From Ovis canadensis (taxonomy: Eukaryota; Chordata; Mammalia; Artiodactyla; Bovidae): DNA of 64,000 nucleotides. The stretch lies in NCBI RefSeq assembly GCF_042477335.2, contig NC_091251.1:92085501-92149500 (forward strand), in the 5' to 3' direction. The first letter of the stretch is position 1. Every line of letters begins with the position of its first letter. This document shows, in pieces, positions 1 through 13,200 of the stretch. A program made the translations under genes and the position numbers. The notes under the pieces were generated by a model. That model was not told the DNA's origin. It did not search any database and saw only the letters and a list, made by a program, of their open reading frames with translations.

Positions 1-239
1 TTCTATCTTCTTCTCCATCAGGAAGGGTATTATGGCATCAAAGAAAAATAAAGTCTTACTATTGCAGGTCTGTAAGAATCACCACGCGTGAACATACACA
101 CACATGAAATCATCATGTGCATATGTGTAAACTGAAATTCAGATGTATTTTTCTTTAAGCTCTATGGAAGAGTCTCCCCCCAAATTAAGGATCACTCAGA
201 TAATCTAGCTACTGCCTCCTGATGGTGTATCTGTGACGT

Positions 240-1140
240 CTTTGGTGCTCTGTCCCTCTTTGGCTTTAAAATCTTTATTAAGGTATAATTACACACCATA
301 AAATTTACCCACTGTAAATGTACATTTCAGTGAACTTAGTACATCTGTAGAGAAGTACAGCTATTACCAGAGAACATTTCCATCACTTCCCTAAGAAACC
401 TTGTACCCATTTATAGTTATATTGACCCTCTCCTCCAGGCAACCATGTATCTGCTTTCTATCTATATAGAGTTACCTTTACTAGGCATTTTATATAATGG
501 GGTCATACCATATGTAGTATTTGCGCATGGCTTCTTTTACATAGTGTAATATTTTTGAAGTTCAACTATATTATTACATGTATCAGTAATTCATTCCTTT
601 TAATTGCTAAATAATACTCCGTTGTATGAATGTATCACCATTTGGTTACCTCTTCACCAGCAGAAGAACATCTGGATTATTTCCAGTTTGAGGCTATTAA
701 TGAATAATGCTGCTATGAATATGTGTGTATATGTCTTTGGGCAGATATGTCTTTATTTTTCTTGGATAGAGTCCCAGGAGTAAAATTTCAAGATTGATTG
801 GTAAGTTTATGTTTAATTTTTAAAGAAATTGTCAGACTGTTTTCCAATGTAGCGACCCAACTTTACATTCCCATGAAGAGTGAATGAGGATTTGAGCTCC
901 TCTGTATCCTTGTCACTTAAGAGTGTCTTTTAAAAATTTTTTTAGCCATTCTAGTAGGTCTCATCGTGGTTTTAATTTGTGGTTTCCTAACAGTTAATGC
1001 TATTGAACATCTTTTTGCATATCTATTAGCTGTCCGTGCATCTTGGAAATGTTTATTGAAATATTTTACCCATTTTGAAATCAGGCTGTTTGTCTTCTTA
1101 CTGGGTTGTAAGGTTTACTTGATTTTTTGTTGTAAAAACT
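240..1140 (-). mobile_element. Old L1 LINE fragment (ORF2 end and 3' UTR)
   Basis: Reads as an antisense mammalian L1 terminus. The segments around 600-720 (caccagcag...ggctattaatgaataatgctgctatgaat) and 945-1000 (ccattctagtaggtctcatcgtggttttaatttg) are the reverse complement of the L1 ORF2 3' end. It is heavily diverged and lies in the intron upstream of the first exon in the window. Confidence 0.8.
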
Positions 1141-4100
1141 GTCGAATTTTCATGCTGCAAATCCAATTTTAAAAGTAAGCAGTTGGATAAGATGATTTAA
1201 CACTTGATGATTTAATGCCTTCTTTAAGAGGCCTGTAGAGTCTTTTATAGACACAGTGTCCTGAGGCTAGGATGCAGTCATTCTTCACTTTTAGAAGAGG
1301 ATATCACTGCCCAGAGAAGAAACGCGAGGGGTTCAGGTTATCCAACTTAGTGGATGTCAAGTCGGGGTCTGCACAGTGACCCCACTGGAAACTGGGAGGC
1401 CAGGGGTACACGTATAAATTTTTCTCTCTCCCCAGGGCCCAGTGTAGGGCTTAGTGTGGGGCCCGGTGTCGCCCCAGGGCTTGCCAGGAAGCAGGCTTGA
1501 TGTGGACCTTGGACCCAGGCCTTGGACCTATGTTTGGGAGAAGGGTGCGCTTGTTTGCTGGGTTGGACGCCAGGTGCCCAGGTGCCCGGAGATGATGGTC
1601 AGAGGGTCCTGTTGGCTTTGGCTTGGCTCCCCATCCTTGGGGCATGCTGGATGTCACAGGTGGTTCTCCTGGCAGCAGGGCACTTGTCTTTTCTCACTTC
1701 ATAAAGATTTCCAGCTAAGGCCTCCATGGTGGCAGTGCAGCTGTATGTCTTCACCCTCGGTGACCCTACCCTGCAGGAAGATTCGCTCCCTACACGTGGC
1801 TTCACGCTCTGTGGGCTTCTGAACCTGCATCTGGGCAATCGTGGAGGTCCTCAACTTCCCCGGGGCGGGGGGAATCTGGAAACCCTCCTTCCACTCCTTG
1901 AGCAGCAGACTTCTTTGCTGATTGCTGGACCAGATGGGCCATCCCAGCCTCTCCTGTCAGTGATGGGAGAAATAAACAGAGTATTTTCTGTCTTCCTGCT
2001 CCAGAGAGAGAGAGATACAGCTCTTAGAGTATGGGATGATTTTAATTGAATATCAAGATATCGCATAAGCCATTTTGCACTTGGCTTGTCACCATTGTCC
2101 CTGTGAGAATGTTTGATTTCTCACTTTCCCTTTGTTACCTTTAAGACTTCTGAAAGGAAGCCACCCTGTGTGGAGGGGCTGAGCACACTGTGCTGGGCTA
2201 TTTAGACTGTGAACCCTGCATCCGGCAGGAGCAACCAAATGTGCATTGCAGCTGCCAAAAGACTTCATTCAGTGGTTCATTGAATTCAGCGGAAAGGGGT
2301 GTTAATAGAGTTGGGGAAGTGATGCTATTAAAAAAAATGACATTGTTTGTTTTTCCACTGTGTTTATTCTCCCTCAATGACTTCCAGATCAAATGGGCAG
2401 TTTGGTGTCAAAAGATGACTGTTCAGGACTCCCGTTTGAGGCAAATAAGATATTCAGCTTCATTATTCCTCTCCTCCTGGGGCACCTCGTGTCCGGGGAT
2501 GATCGTCGGCTTGTTCAGGATCGCCCTGGCCCCTGTGGGAATTGGGTCTTACATCGGCACGTGACAGTAATAGCAGGGTCAGGTGTCACGCAACTCAGAA
2601 TGCTGGCCTCAACCTCCAGCAAGCGTCAGGATCTCCACAGCTATTGAATCTTAAGATCCCAGGGGTGGGGCATTGGTGTGAAAAAAGGGATCCGCGCTCT
2701 GTGCTCTTTCTCCTTCCCCTGATAAGAGGCAGGGAAGTCTGCCAAGAGTTCTGGGAGCTCCAAATGGTGGAGGTTGTTATTACTGATGATCTGACCGGCG
2801 TTGCAGACGATATGAGAACTTGTATTCTCCATTAATAGTTAATGCTTGGAGAATATAGTGTTTAGTCCCCAAAGATCGCTGGGGGTCTTGGGAAGAAGGG
2901 ATTGTGTAACCGCAGTGTCTGAGACTGAAGTGCTCACCTTCCTTTCTCTTGCTGAGGGAGAAAACAGAAAAATCGTGGATCTGTGCATTCTCAATGTAAG
3001 TAAAGATACCTGTTCCCAGCTTTCAACAAAGAGATGAAAATTGTTTTTGGGGGGCGCAAAAGAACCCTTTCTATTTTTACATATAAAGTACTGACATACA
3101 TACAGTATGTAAATATACAGTGTATACAGAGATACAGTGTATCCTTGTTATTAAAATTTTATTAGGAAACTAGTTAAGGAGAAAATGCCTAAAAATGCTC
3201 CTTAGATAGACAATAATAAAACAAAAGTTGAGAAACAGTGTTCAAAATTAAGGTTTGGGGATCTTGATGAACGTAATTCAAAGTCCTGAAAAGTAGATAA
3301 AGCCTGCACTTACTCTGACCTGTAGAGGTTCTTGGTCTGCAGAGAGAGCTGCCAACACTACTCTGACCATAAGTGTTAAGACTTTGTCACTGAGAACTCT
3401 CTGCTCCTAGCATCTGTGTTAGAAATTTCAAAGGAAATCCAGAGTGCAATTACTCATGTTCCCTCTCATTTTGTCTGTCTCCATGTCTCCTTGGGAATTG
3501 GTTTCACAGTTACAAGTGTTCTAAGAAAAAAAAAAAGTGTTCTAAGGATTCCCAATTCTTTTCAGTTCAGCATGCTGGAGAGAGAATGGTCCTTCTTACC
3601 CTCACTTCATTTTTAGATGAGGACGGAAAAATAGCTAGGGGTTTGGGAGAGAATGGCGCCATGGTCTTTGGTTTTCTTCAGACTCTTCAGTGAGGGCCAC
3701 TAGAAAGGTACTGGGTTGGTCCCTTGCACAAGAGGGCAGGAAGGAGCTGGGGACATCAGCACTTGACGTCATAAGTGTGCTAGCATCTCCCAACGTGCCT
3801 GGCCAGAGCTAAGGGCTCCTGGGAAGACAGCATTCCCAGCTTTCCCGGGGAAACAGCAAGGGCTAACAGTCATGCTGCTGCAGAGTCATGAGACGGGGTC
3901 CTCCAGAGCCATGATAACTTGGGTTCCTTCCCTGGAATGGCGAGCATGCACCTGGATTTGTCTTACTGTTGGTGTCTCTTCTGTGTTGCTCTTTTCTTTC
4001 TTGCTCTTTTCTTCTTTCTTTTCTTTTTCTTTGATCTGTTCCTTGGGACTTGGCCGGGCCATGTGCAAACCCCAACCATTCAACAGTGCTGGAGAGTAGA

Positions 4101-4157
4101 TAGTATTTACCTCAATAATGGTAGTCTCCTTTCGATTCTTTTTAACCCTCAATTCAG
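1141..4157. other. SMOC1 intron sequence, nothing recognised
   Basis: I could not assign repeats or exons here apart from AT-rich simple sequence near 3085-3150 with repeated acagtgtat-like words, a short (A)n at 3524, and a CT/T-rich tract at 3975-4045. Open frames are short, lack family resemblance and have no matching splice context. In particular, the exon that should precede 4158 (end of the first thyroglobulin domain) is not here. Confidence 0.5.
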
Positions 4158-4214
4158 ATGACGGGTCTAAGCCGACACCCACGATGGAGACCCAGCCGGT
4201 GTTCGATGGAGACG
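4158..4214 (+). CDS. SMOC1: SMOC1 exon (inferred exon 6), linker
   Basis: 57-nt exon between an AG acceptor (aattcag) and the donor gtaagc. It enters in phase 1, completing a GAT Asp codon, and leaves in phase 1. It encodes [19 protein letters not shown] (first Asp shared with the previous exon), part of the SMOC-specific Ser/Thr/Pro-rich linker between the two thyroglobulin domains. No cysteine is present, consistent with an extended, probably O-glycosylated spacer (inference). The length is a multiple of three and both phases match, so skipping would keep the frame. Confidence 0.93.
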
Positions 4215-7200
4215 GTAAGCTCTTGTATTACTTCTGATTCGCGTTGTCCCACTGTTTTCAGATTTGGGACAGGTCTTTCCTTCGGATGTTTGTTTAAGTT
4301 TTACTATTATTTTTTTTCCCCTTTTTTAATTTCAATTTTTCCTGGTTTAAGCTGGGCTGTTTTTAACGTTTTTAAAAAATGCAAACCCTCCCAGGAACTA
4401 GTACACCCTCCACTTCTGGAAAGGCCCTCTGTTCTCACCAGGCTTCCTGCCTGGCTGTTAACATCCAACAATAACACAGCCTGGATGGACCCTGAAAACT
4501 GCCAAGACCGAGGAGCCACGGCTGAGAAAGACAGGCCGGCAGCATCGTTTTTCTAAATGAGTCAGCTCTTATAAGTCCTTGTAGCGCTCTGTACCCAGCA
4601 TTGTGCGAGGCCTGCTGGGGATGAAGGAGAAATAGATAAGATGAAAGCCTTTGCTCTCAACAGAGTGGCAACTATTGAAGAATTTAGGTATGAAGCTACA
4701 TGGTCTCAGTTTTATTTCCTCTGTGATAGACATTTCCAGAAGAAAGAGATCACAGTGGTCTGCGAAAAGATTCTGTGAAGAGAGGGAGCTTGAGCTGGAT
4801 CTGAAAGCGTGAGGGAAGAATCAGGGTGTTCCGGGCAGGGACAAAAGAGGGAGTATGGTGGAAACAGAGCGTAAGGAGGAAAGTCACAGGAAGGAGACTG
4901 GTGCATGGAGTTGGCGTGGCTGACTTCCAGGGACCGTGAGAGTTGAGTCCAGACATTGAGGGAAGAGAAATTCTAGATCAAGAGAAATAGCGGTAGTTGG
5001 TGGCAAAACAGGCTGGGTATCTCTGGAAGTCTGAGGAGTGGACTTCAGTTTGTGTTTGAGCTGCTCAGGGCCTACATCCTTCAGTGTGCTTTGCTAAATA
5101 CTCCAGGTTCCCATGAGGGGGAGCAGGAAGCTTGGCAGAGTGCAGTTTCTAGAAAGTCTGACAATGAGATGTGGTGCTCAGTGCAATATACCTTTTAGCA
5201 GCTTTCAGCTGAGTATACCCAGGCTTGGATCCTAAGATTGGACAGTGAGACAGAGGAACAAAAAGAAGTGATGTCGCTTGTTGGAACTATTGGCTAAGAA
5301 TGGCCCTAGCCCAGGCTCAGCTCTAGACAGAAACACAAGATAGCCTTTGCAGCTGGCCATGGAGTGGAACACATGTGTGTTCATGCCTAGAAGTTCAAAT
5401 GTTTCTGTGATCCACAAATGTCCTGGATCATTGGCGAGTCTGGGACCCTGGACCCTGGGCAGTCTGGGCAGGAAATGGGGACCATGTCAACTTGGAAGAC
5501 CTTTCCAACGTACTCATGAAAGGTCTCATCTGCAGTACTCAGGGGCATCCTCAGATTTCCACAGCACCGGTCCACTGGGTGACCCCAGCCCTGGAGAGAC
5601 TGGTGGCCTCCTGGAGCTCTCTGGAATGAAGAATTCAGCCTCTGTTTGATGAGAAACCATTAGAAAAGAGATTGAAGCATACATTAGACCCATTACTTTC
5701 TTTCCCATGTGGAGCAGAGTCTCAGCAAGCTAAAATCTGCTGTGGCTCAGGTGTTTCTTCCAAAATGGTCTCTGTGGTTTTTTTGGCATTGGTTTGTTGA
5801 TTTATTTCCTTTAAATCTTCTTCCAGGCAAGCAGCTGAGAGAGACTTGGCTTGGCCCATTTTCCTCACCTCCTGGGATAATATTTTTATTCCTGGATGGA
5901 GTGGCTCAATGCCTCTGGACTCTGACCACTCTGCCTCCCAGCACAAGAGGCCCTAGCTGGCTCCTCTGAGCTGATGGAGAGGAGCTTCCATAGGGAGCAA
6001 GAGGCTGTTGGGATGAAGTGGACATGGGATGAGGGAAATGGCTCTATCTTTGATGCCTCAGGCTTTTAAAAAGTCTAGGGGTTACATCCCAAGTTTCATA
6101 CTCTCTGTTGCCCAGACTTTATTTTCTCTCTTCTTTTTTTTTCAGAAATCACAGCTCCCACTCTCTGGATTAAGCACTTGGTAATCAAGGACTCCAAACT
6201 GAACAACACCAACATAAGAAATTCAGGTAAATTATCTGCCTTGGATTGTGTGCATACCTGATCTACCCATGGGTGCCGCATGGTTACTCCATGACTGTCA
6301 TTGTGTGGGGTTGGACAAGTCATTTCAATGTTTTGGCCTTCAATTTCTTCCACAGCTGTAAAATGAGAAGATGAGATGAGTTAATCTCTTCCAACTTTAA
6401 TTGTCTTCAGTTAGGACTCAGGGATCATCTTTCATAAGTAGTAGATCCTTTTAGCTAAAAAAAATAGTTTGATGGTATGTTTTAGTATTCTAATTGACTT
6501 TCTATGTGTAATACAGAAGAATTTGGAAGAATGGCTGGGCATAGAGAAGTTGGACTTCAAACCTAAAGAACCTTGGATCTATGTGTTTTTAAGGCCCTAA
6601 CTAACTGCCTACAATCACGTCTTTTCTAATCTGAGCTTTCAAGATTTTGTAAGTGTCCAGGTCTTAGTACTAGCTAAACCCTTGTAGTTGTTGTTTAGTT
6701 TCTAAGTCATGTCCAACTCTTTCATGAACCCCTGGACTGTAGCCCACAAGGCTCCTCTGTCTATGGGGTTTCCCAGGCAAGCATACTGGCATGGGTTTCC
6801 ATTTCGTTCTCCAAGAGCTCTTCCTGACCCAGGGGTCAAACTCATGTTTCCTGCATTGGCAGTTGGATTCTTTAGCACTGAGCCACCAGGGAAAACGGAA
6901 TCCTTACAGAAAGGTAATAATTTGTGAAGAGTGATCAGATTATAGAGTTCATTTACCATCAATGAAGACCAAAGTTGATAAAGTTCATTTACCATCAACA
7001 GAAACTAGATGTCCATCAATGAGTTATTAACAGACCCAATTTATTTCTCCATCAGGGGGGACTTACTCTTCTTTCAGCCTCAGGCTTCATTCTGAAAAAT
7101 GCCACTTGGCATATTTCTGCCTGGTTATTGAATTTAGCCATATCATCTTTTCCTGATAAATAGCAAGGACTGTGAACTAAAGATACATCCCTTTCACCTG

Positions 7201-10200
7201 GGAGGCAGAGTTTTGCATGACCATCAGTGAATGAGTGAGCTGTCTTGCCCTCCTTTTGGTTATCTGTATGGTACGCCAGCTTTGTCCTAAAGGTTGTGGA
7301 CACTGGGGTACATGGAATGGTTTAGACCGTGAAGTGAAGCCACATGGCATTGATTGATTTTCTCTGCCATGTACCCCAGCCCATGTCTGGTTCCCTGTTT
7401 GACAGAAGCTGGAGGAGACCGGGGATACTGGGGTGGGAAGGAGCCCACATGATATCCTGTGGGCCAGAGTCTTTGATAGAACAGGGGCCATGGTTAAAAC
7501 ACCAATTTTGGGTTCTCTTTCTGGCTCCAACACTTGGTGAAGTCAAGTGAAGTCAAATCAACTGAAGTCAGACACCCACTGAGGTCAAATGCCTCCCTCC
7601 CTCCCCACCAAGCCTCAGTGCTCAGCTGGAATAATAATCTCCCCCTTAAAGGATGGTGAGTAAAGGTTAACTAAGTCTGTATATTACTTAACCAATGCCT
7701 GACTAAGTGATAAACAGTAAGTGCATGATAAATTGTAACTACAATGGTATTTATTACTATCATCATCTTTGGTGGGAAAATTGGGACTGTAAAGAATACG
7801 CCTGCAATGCAGGAGACTGAGTTTGATCCCTGGCTTGGGAAGATCCCCTGGAGAAGGGAACGGCTACCCACTTCAGTATTCTGGCGTGGAGAATTCCATG
7901 GACTGTATAGTCCATGGGTGGCAAAGCGCTGGACATGACTGAGCGAATTTCACTTTTCACTTTCAATGATACTGCTTATAGTGAGAATTCCTTAATTAGG
8001 AAAGAATTTGTAATTGTCACCTTAAGCCAAAGCATCTATTAGGAAGCTTCTTCTTAGACCTTTCCCCCACTCTTCCTTAACTGTTAAGCAAATATGGTAA
8101 GTCAAAGAGAAGTCTTTTGGTACCTGTGATATCTGTAAGTGGTATCTGCAAAAAGTCCCCAGTAGGGGGCTCACTTCTCATCTGGTGCCCAAGGGGTAGG
8201 TAGGAGGGAGAGCTCTCTCTGAAATTATGTGGTACTTTTTGCCTGATACATTTGACCTTTAGCAACTGCTTTTGTGATTCTTTTCACCTGTGTGTGCTAT
8301 GTTGCTTCAATCGTGTCCAACTCTTTGTGACCCCATGGACTATAGCCTGCCAGGCTCCTCTGTCTGTGGGATTCTCCAGGCAAGAATACTGGAGTGGATT
8401 GCCATGCCCTTCTCCAGGAGATCTTCCCAACCCAGGGATCGAACCTGAATCTCTTCTGTCTCCTGCATTGGCAGGCGGGTTCATTGCTACTGGCGCCACC
8501 TGGGAAGCCCTTTTTTCACCTACCAGTGGTTAGTTTCTCTATCTAGGCTACACTCTGTGAAGGCAAGGGCTTTCGTGCCTGTATGTCATATCTATTAGAG
8601 AATTTTGCTTAACATGTTTGATTGCTTCGGAGAAGGATCCAGCAGAAAGGATCTTCATCAATAAAGACAGAATCGTCACTGTCATCACAGCTATCAGCTA
8701 CCTGTATCAGCTCTGTGTTCTCTTTGAGCATTGCCATAACACTGTGAGATAAGTGTTGTCGTCCTTGTCTTATAGATGAAGAGTCAAAGGCCAAGAGAGA
8801 GGAAGTAACGTGTCCTGGTTCACAGCTAGTAAGTGGTTCATTTAAGTTCAGTTCAGTCACTCAGTCATGTCCGACTCTTTGCAACCCCATGGACTGCAGC
8901 ACGCCAGGCCTCCCTGTCCATCACCAACTCCCAGAGTTTACTCAAACTCAGTCCATTGAGTCGGTGATGCCATCCAACCATCTCATCCTCTGTTGTCCCC
9001 TTCTCCTCCCACCTTCAATCTTCCCCAGCATCATGGTCTTTTCAAATGCGTAAGTTCCTTGTATCAGGTGGCCAGAGTATTGGAGTTTCAGCTTTAGCAT
9101 CAGTCCTTCCAATGAATGTTCAGGACTGATTTCCTTTAGAATGGACTGGTTGGATCTCCTTGCAGTCCAAGGGACTCTCAAGAGTCTTCTCCAACACCAC
9201 AGTTCAAAAGCATCAATTCTTAAGCACTCAGCTTTCTTTATTGTTCAACTCTCACATCCATACATGACTACTGGAAAAACCATAGCTTTGACTAGACAGA
9301 CCTTTGTAGTAAGTGGTAGGGCTGAAGAAAACAATTTCTCTGGGAATACAGTGCCTATCTTTTGGGCCACTGTTCTTTGTGTGTAATGAAGGGCGATGTC
9401 AAGTTTGCTAATGTTTGCTTCCACTCGAGTCCTTCTTTCCGCTCCTTCTTCCTCTGAGTAGTTTCCAATCGCATGAGTATGGGGTCATGCTGAGAAGTGG
9501 TTTCCAGGCAGGTACAACCCCCTTACTTTTGTCAGAGGGGCCCAGTCACCTTATTTTTCCATGGTTGGCCCCAGTTATGTCCGTGAGGTTGGCATATAGG
9601 ACAGGATAGCTGGGAGAGAGCTAAAGGTGCCAAGGGAGAAGCTGAGACCAGTGATCATTATCAAAGATTGATACCATGGGCTTTTTCTAAGAAACTGGGA
9701 CATTCTCCATCATGGTCAGGTGGTAATACTGACAGAGTGCCTGCCAACCTTTTTGATGTAATTCTGTGTGAAGGCCATCATGTCTCAAACATGCATAACA
9801 GGTTGGCAAAAGGCCTCGTGACTGATTTTGCAAATAAAGTTTTATTTGAACACAGTCATGTCCATTTATTTATGTACAGTCATCTATGGCTGTTTGCATG
9901 CTCTAACTGTCAAGTTGAAGAGTTGTGTCAGAGACTGTTCGGCCTACAAAGCCTAAAATATGATCTGATTCTTTACATTAAAAAAGTGTGCTGGCTGCTG
10001 GTATATGATTGTTGCTTTGTTGTTACTCACTCGCTAAGTCTTGTTGGACTCTTTGTGGCTTCATGGACTGTCGCCCACCAGGCTTCTGTCCATGAGATTT
10101 CCCAGGCAAGAATCCTGGAGTGGGTTGCCATTTCCTCCTCCAGGGGATCTTCCCGACCCAGGGATTGAACCTACGTCTGCTGCCTTGGCAGGCGGATTCT

Positions 10201-13200
10201 TTACCACTGAGCCACCAGGGAAGCTCGTATAAGATTGAAGGAGAAGCATTCGGGTGGGATGGTGAGTAGAAGTGTGTCTTTCTCACATTTTGTGGCCTCT
10301 TTCTTAGAAGTAGGGGCTGTGTCTCCTGAGATGTGTCCTGACGTGCCCTGGGAAGCCTGTATTAGCGTAAAATTCTTTAGGTGGCTCACGTAGCACTTTC
10401 ACCTCTCATGTGAGCTTTAACATCCTTTCCTGTGCATGCTCTCACACGTGGGTTGCCCAGAAAGCATCCTGAGGCTTGGCCTTCATAGGTGGGAGGGTAG
10501 GGAATCTTTTGTATACAGAAGAGCTTACCCATGTAACGGCATGAGCATGGTCTTTGGTATCAGGCAAGTCTGTGGATGTGAGAGTTGGACCATAAAGAAG
10601 GCTGAGCGCTGAAGAATTGATGCTTTTGAACTGTGGTGTTGGAGAAGACTCTTGAGAGTCCCTTGGACTGCAAGGAGATCCAACCAGTCAATCCTAAAGG
10701 AAATCAGTGCTGAATATTCATTGGAAGGACTGATGCTGAGGCTGAAGCTCCAGTCCTTTGGCCACCTGATGCGAAGACGCCGGGAAAGATTGAAGACAAG
10801 AGGAGAAGGGAACAACTGAGGATGAGATGGTTGGATGGCATCACCGACTCAATGGATATGAATTTGAGCAAGCCCCGGAAGATGGACAGGGAAGCCTGGT
10901 GTGCTGCAGTCCACAGGGCCGCAGAGTCGGGCACCGCAGAGTGTCTGAACAACAGTGGAACTGGCTGCTTCCTACCGAGAGGCTGGGTGACCTTGAGAAA
11001 GTTAATAACTAGCTACCCTGAACCTTGATTTCCTTATTTATTAGATAAAGTTGTTAATGCCTTGCAGGATTTTTCTGAGAATTCAGTGTAGCTAAAATGC
11101 CTGGCACACAGTAGGAGCACATAAATTATTGAAAACCCCTCAATGGACTACCTTGATGTATTGTGTTAACCACTTTCCACATGATTTCACTTGGTTTGAT
11201 GAGAAGTCACATAGACTTGAATGATAACTTGTCTGGGTCTGGGCTCTGGAATGGACAGCAGCCTCTGCATGGGGCCCCTGGGGCACTTCCCCATTAGAGT
11301 TTGATGAGAGATTCTGAGTCCAGAGAGCTTCCACTCACACCCCTGGGGAGGTTGGAGTGGGATTCTGTGAGCCGACTGAGTGAGCACTCTCCTCCTTGGC
11401 TCTCTCTCTCCCACAGGCAGAAAGGCCATCCCAGTTTCTTTTACACCCCAAACATCCTTCTTTCACGCTCAGACCCTGTGACGCCAGGTTTGGTTTCTGG
11501 CCTGGGGACTGTTGACGTTGGAAAGGTTCCACCGGGCAGCTGAAGTTTTGCAACAGCTTATGACACTTATGCCTGCAGACTTATCCTGTCTCCTTCCCTC
11601 CTCCTGAAGGTTTTGGTCCCTGTTTTTAAGGCTTTGTCGTAAGCTTATCTTGGTCAGGGTCACCCTCTGAGTACGTGGCAGGGTCCACAGCAGCCGGTTT
11701 GCCTGTTGAACTTCTGTTTGATTCTCGCCTCCTTTGTACCAGGACTTCTTCTTGCAACCAGGCAGACAATGCACCTGGTGGCGAACATCCTAGAATTCGA
11801 CAGCGAGCATCTTCTCCTATGCACACGTTGGCCAGAAACTCTGCTTTTATAAGAAAACAGACTCTTGCTGAGATTTTGGTACCAGGGGCTAGTGATCAAA
11901 GAATTTCTTCTTATAACTAGATTAAAAAAAAAAACTGTAATCACTTACATGTTAGAGAAGAGAGTACAGAGATCCAAGAAATGAAAAAAACTAGGCTTCA
12001 TCTCATCTTTCATCCATATCTTAACTGCTTCTAATTTTGCTATATGCGGACATGTTCCTACAGCATGTGATTTATAAAAGTCTTTTTTCCCCTCTCTCTC
12101 TTTCTGTGTGACAAAATTCTGTGCTTTCTCCTCCGGGAATATATTATCTCTCAGGGAATGTGGTCGTGTGAGCCTTCACTCTGCTGTTCATCCAGACGAT
12201 GCCCTGAAGGCATGTACTACAGCCCTTTTCCTCTTTCCTGGCCTGGTACCCACAGGCGGCCACCTGTGAGGTCATTTGACTTCTCCCTCTCCCATCTCTT
12301 TCTTTCCTTTATCTCCATCTTTTCTAGTTAACGTCGTGTTCTGATCTGACTTCAAGAGGCCCCAGCACCTGGCGCTGTGGGTTCAATTCAAATGGACTGT
12401 GTCTTTCCTTCCTCACCTGTTTGCCTGGCAGACCTTCCTTCTGTCCATCTGCAAATGCAGCAGCTGCTGGTAACTCTGCTCCCTGGAGACCAGCCACCAG
12501 CGGGGACACAGGTGGAAATGCATTTCTTATACGTCTGTCGCGACCGTGACCCCCGCCCTCCTTGAACGTGAGCGTGCTTGCCTCAGTCACCATCCGAGTC
12601 ACAAGTAAGCTGTTTTCAGCATCCTGTCCTGACCTGCCAGGGTCAGAACAGTGCTCTCCTAGGCCTACTTTGGGCTCCTCGGTCACCTTTTGGATACTCT
12701 TCCCTTCCCTGGAAGCTCCTGTCGGGGTGGCTGCTCCTAGAACTGGGACTTAGGGTCACAGAGGCAATAGCACCTCCTGGCTGGATCCCCCACCCCCCTA
12801 AAACCAGCGCTCTTGGCCTGCCCAGAAACTGCGGGGTGATGTAATGACCTGAGGCCTGGAAAAATAAACAGTTTTCAGGGAAACCAGCGGTAGCCGTTGT
12901 AAGCAAATACCCCACAGCCACCTGGAGACTTGCGCATGACGTGATTGGAAGGAAGAATGAGTAATCCACTAACGTTAGCAGCCGCAGATGGGGCTGGGCT
13001 GGTGTGCATTTAAAATATCTATATAAAAACAAATCCTTGATGTTTATTTCTATCACTGGCCTTCGGGATGTCTGCCCACGTATCTTCTGCAGGTGTCTTG
13101 GTCCATCATGGCCAGTAGAGTAAGAGCCAGGGGTGGGGATGGGTGGTCATTCTTATGACTTTCTCTCTGACAACAAAGGCCTTTCTTAAGTTCTCCCTTT

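Noticed and set aside
966..1172. 68-codon open frame as a small gene
   Set aside because: It lies inside an antisense L1 fragment.
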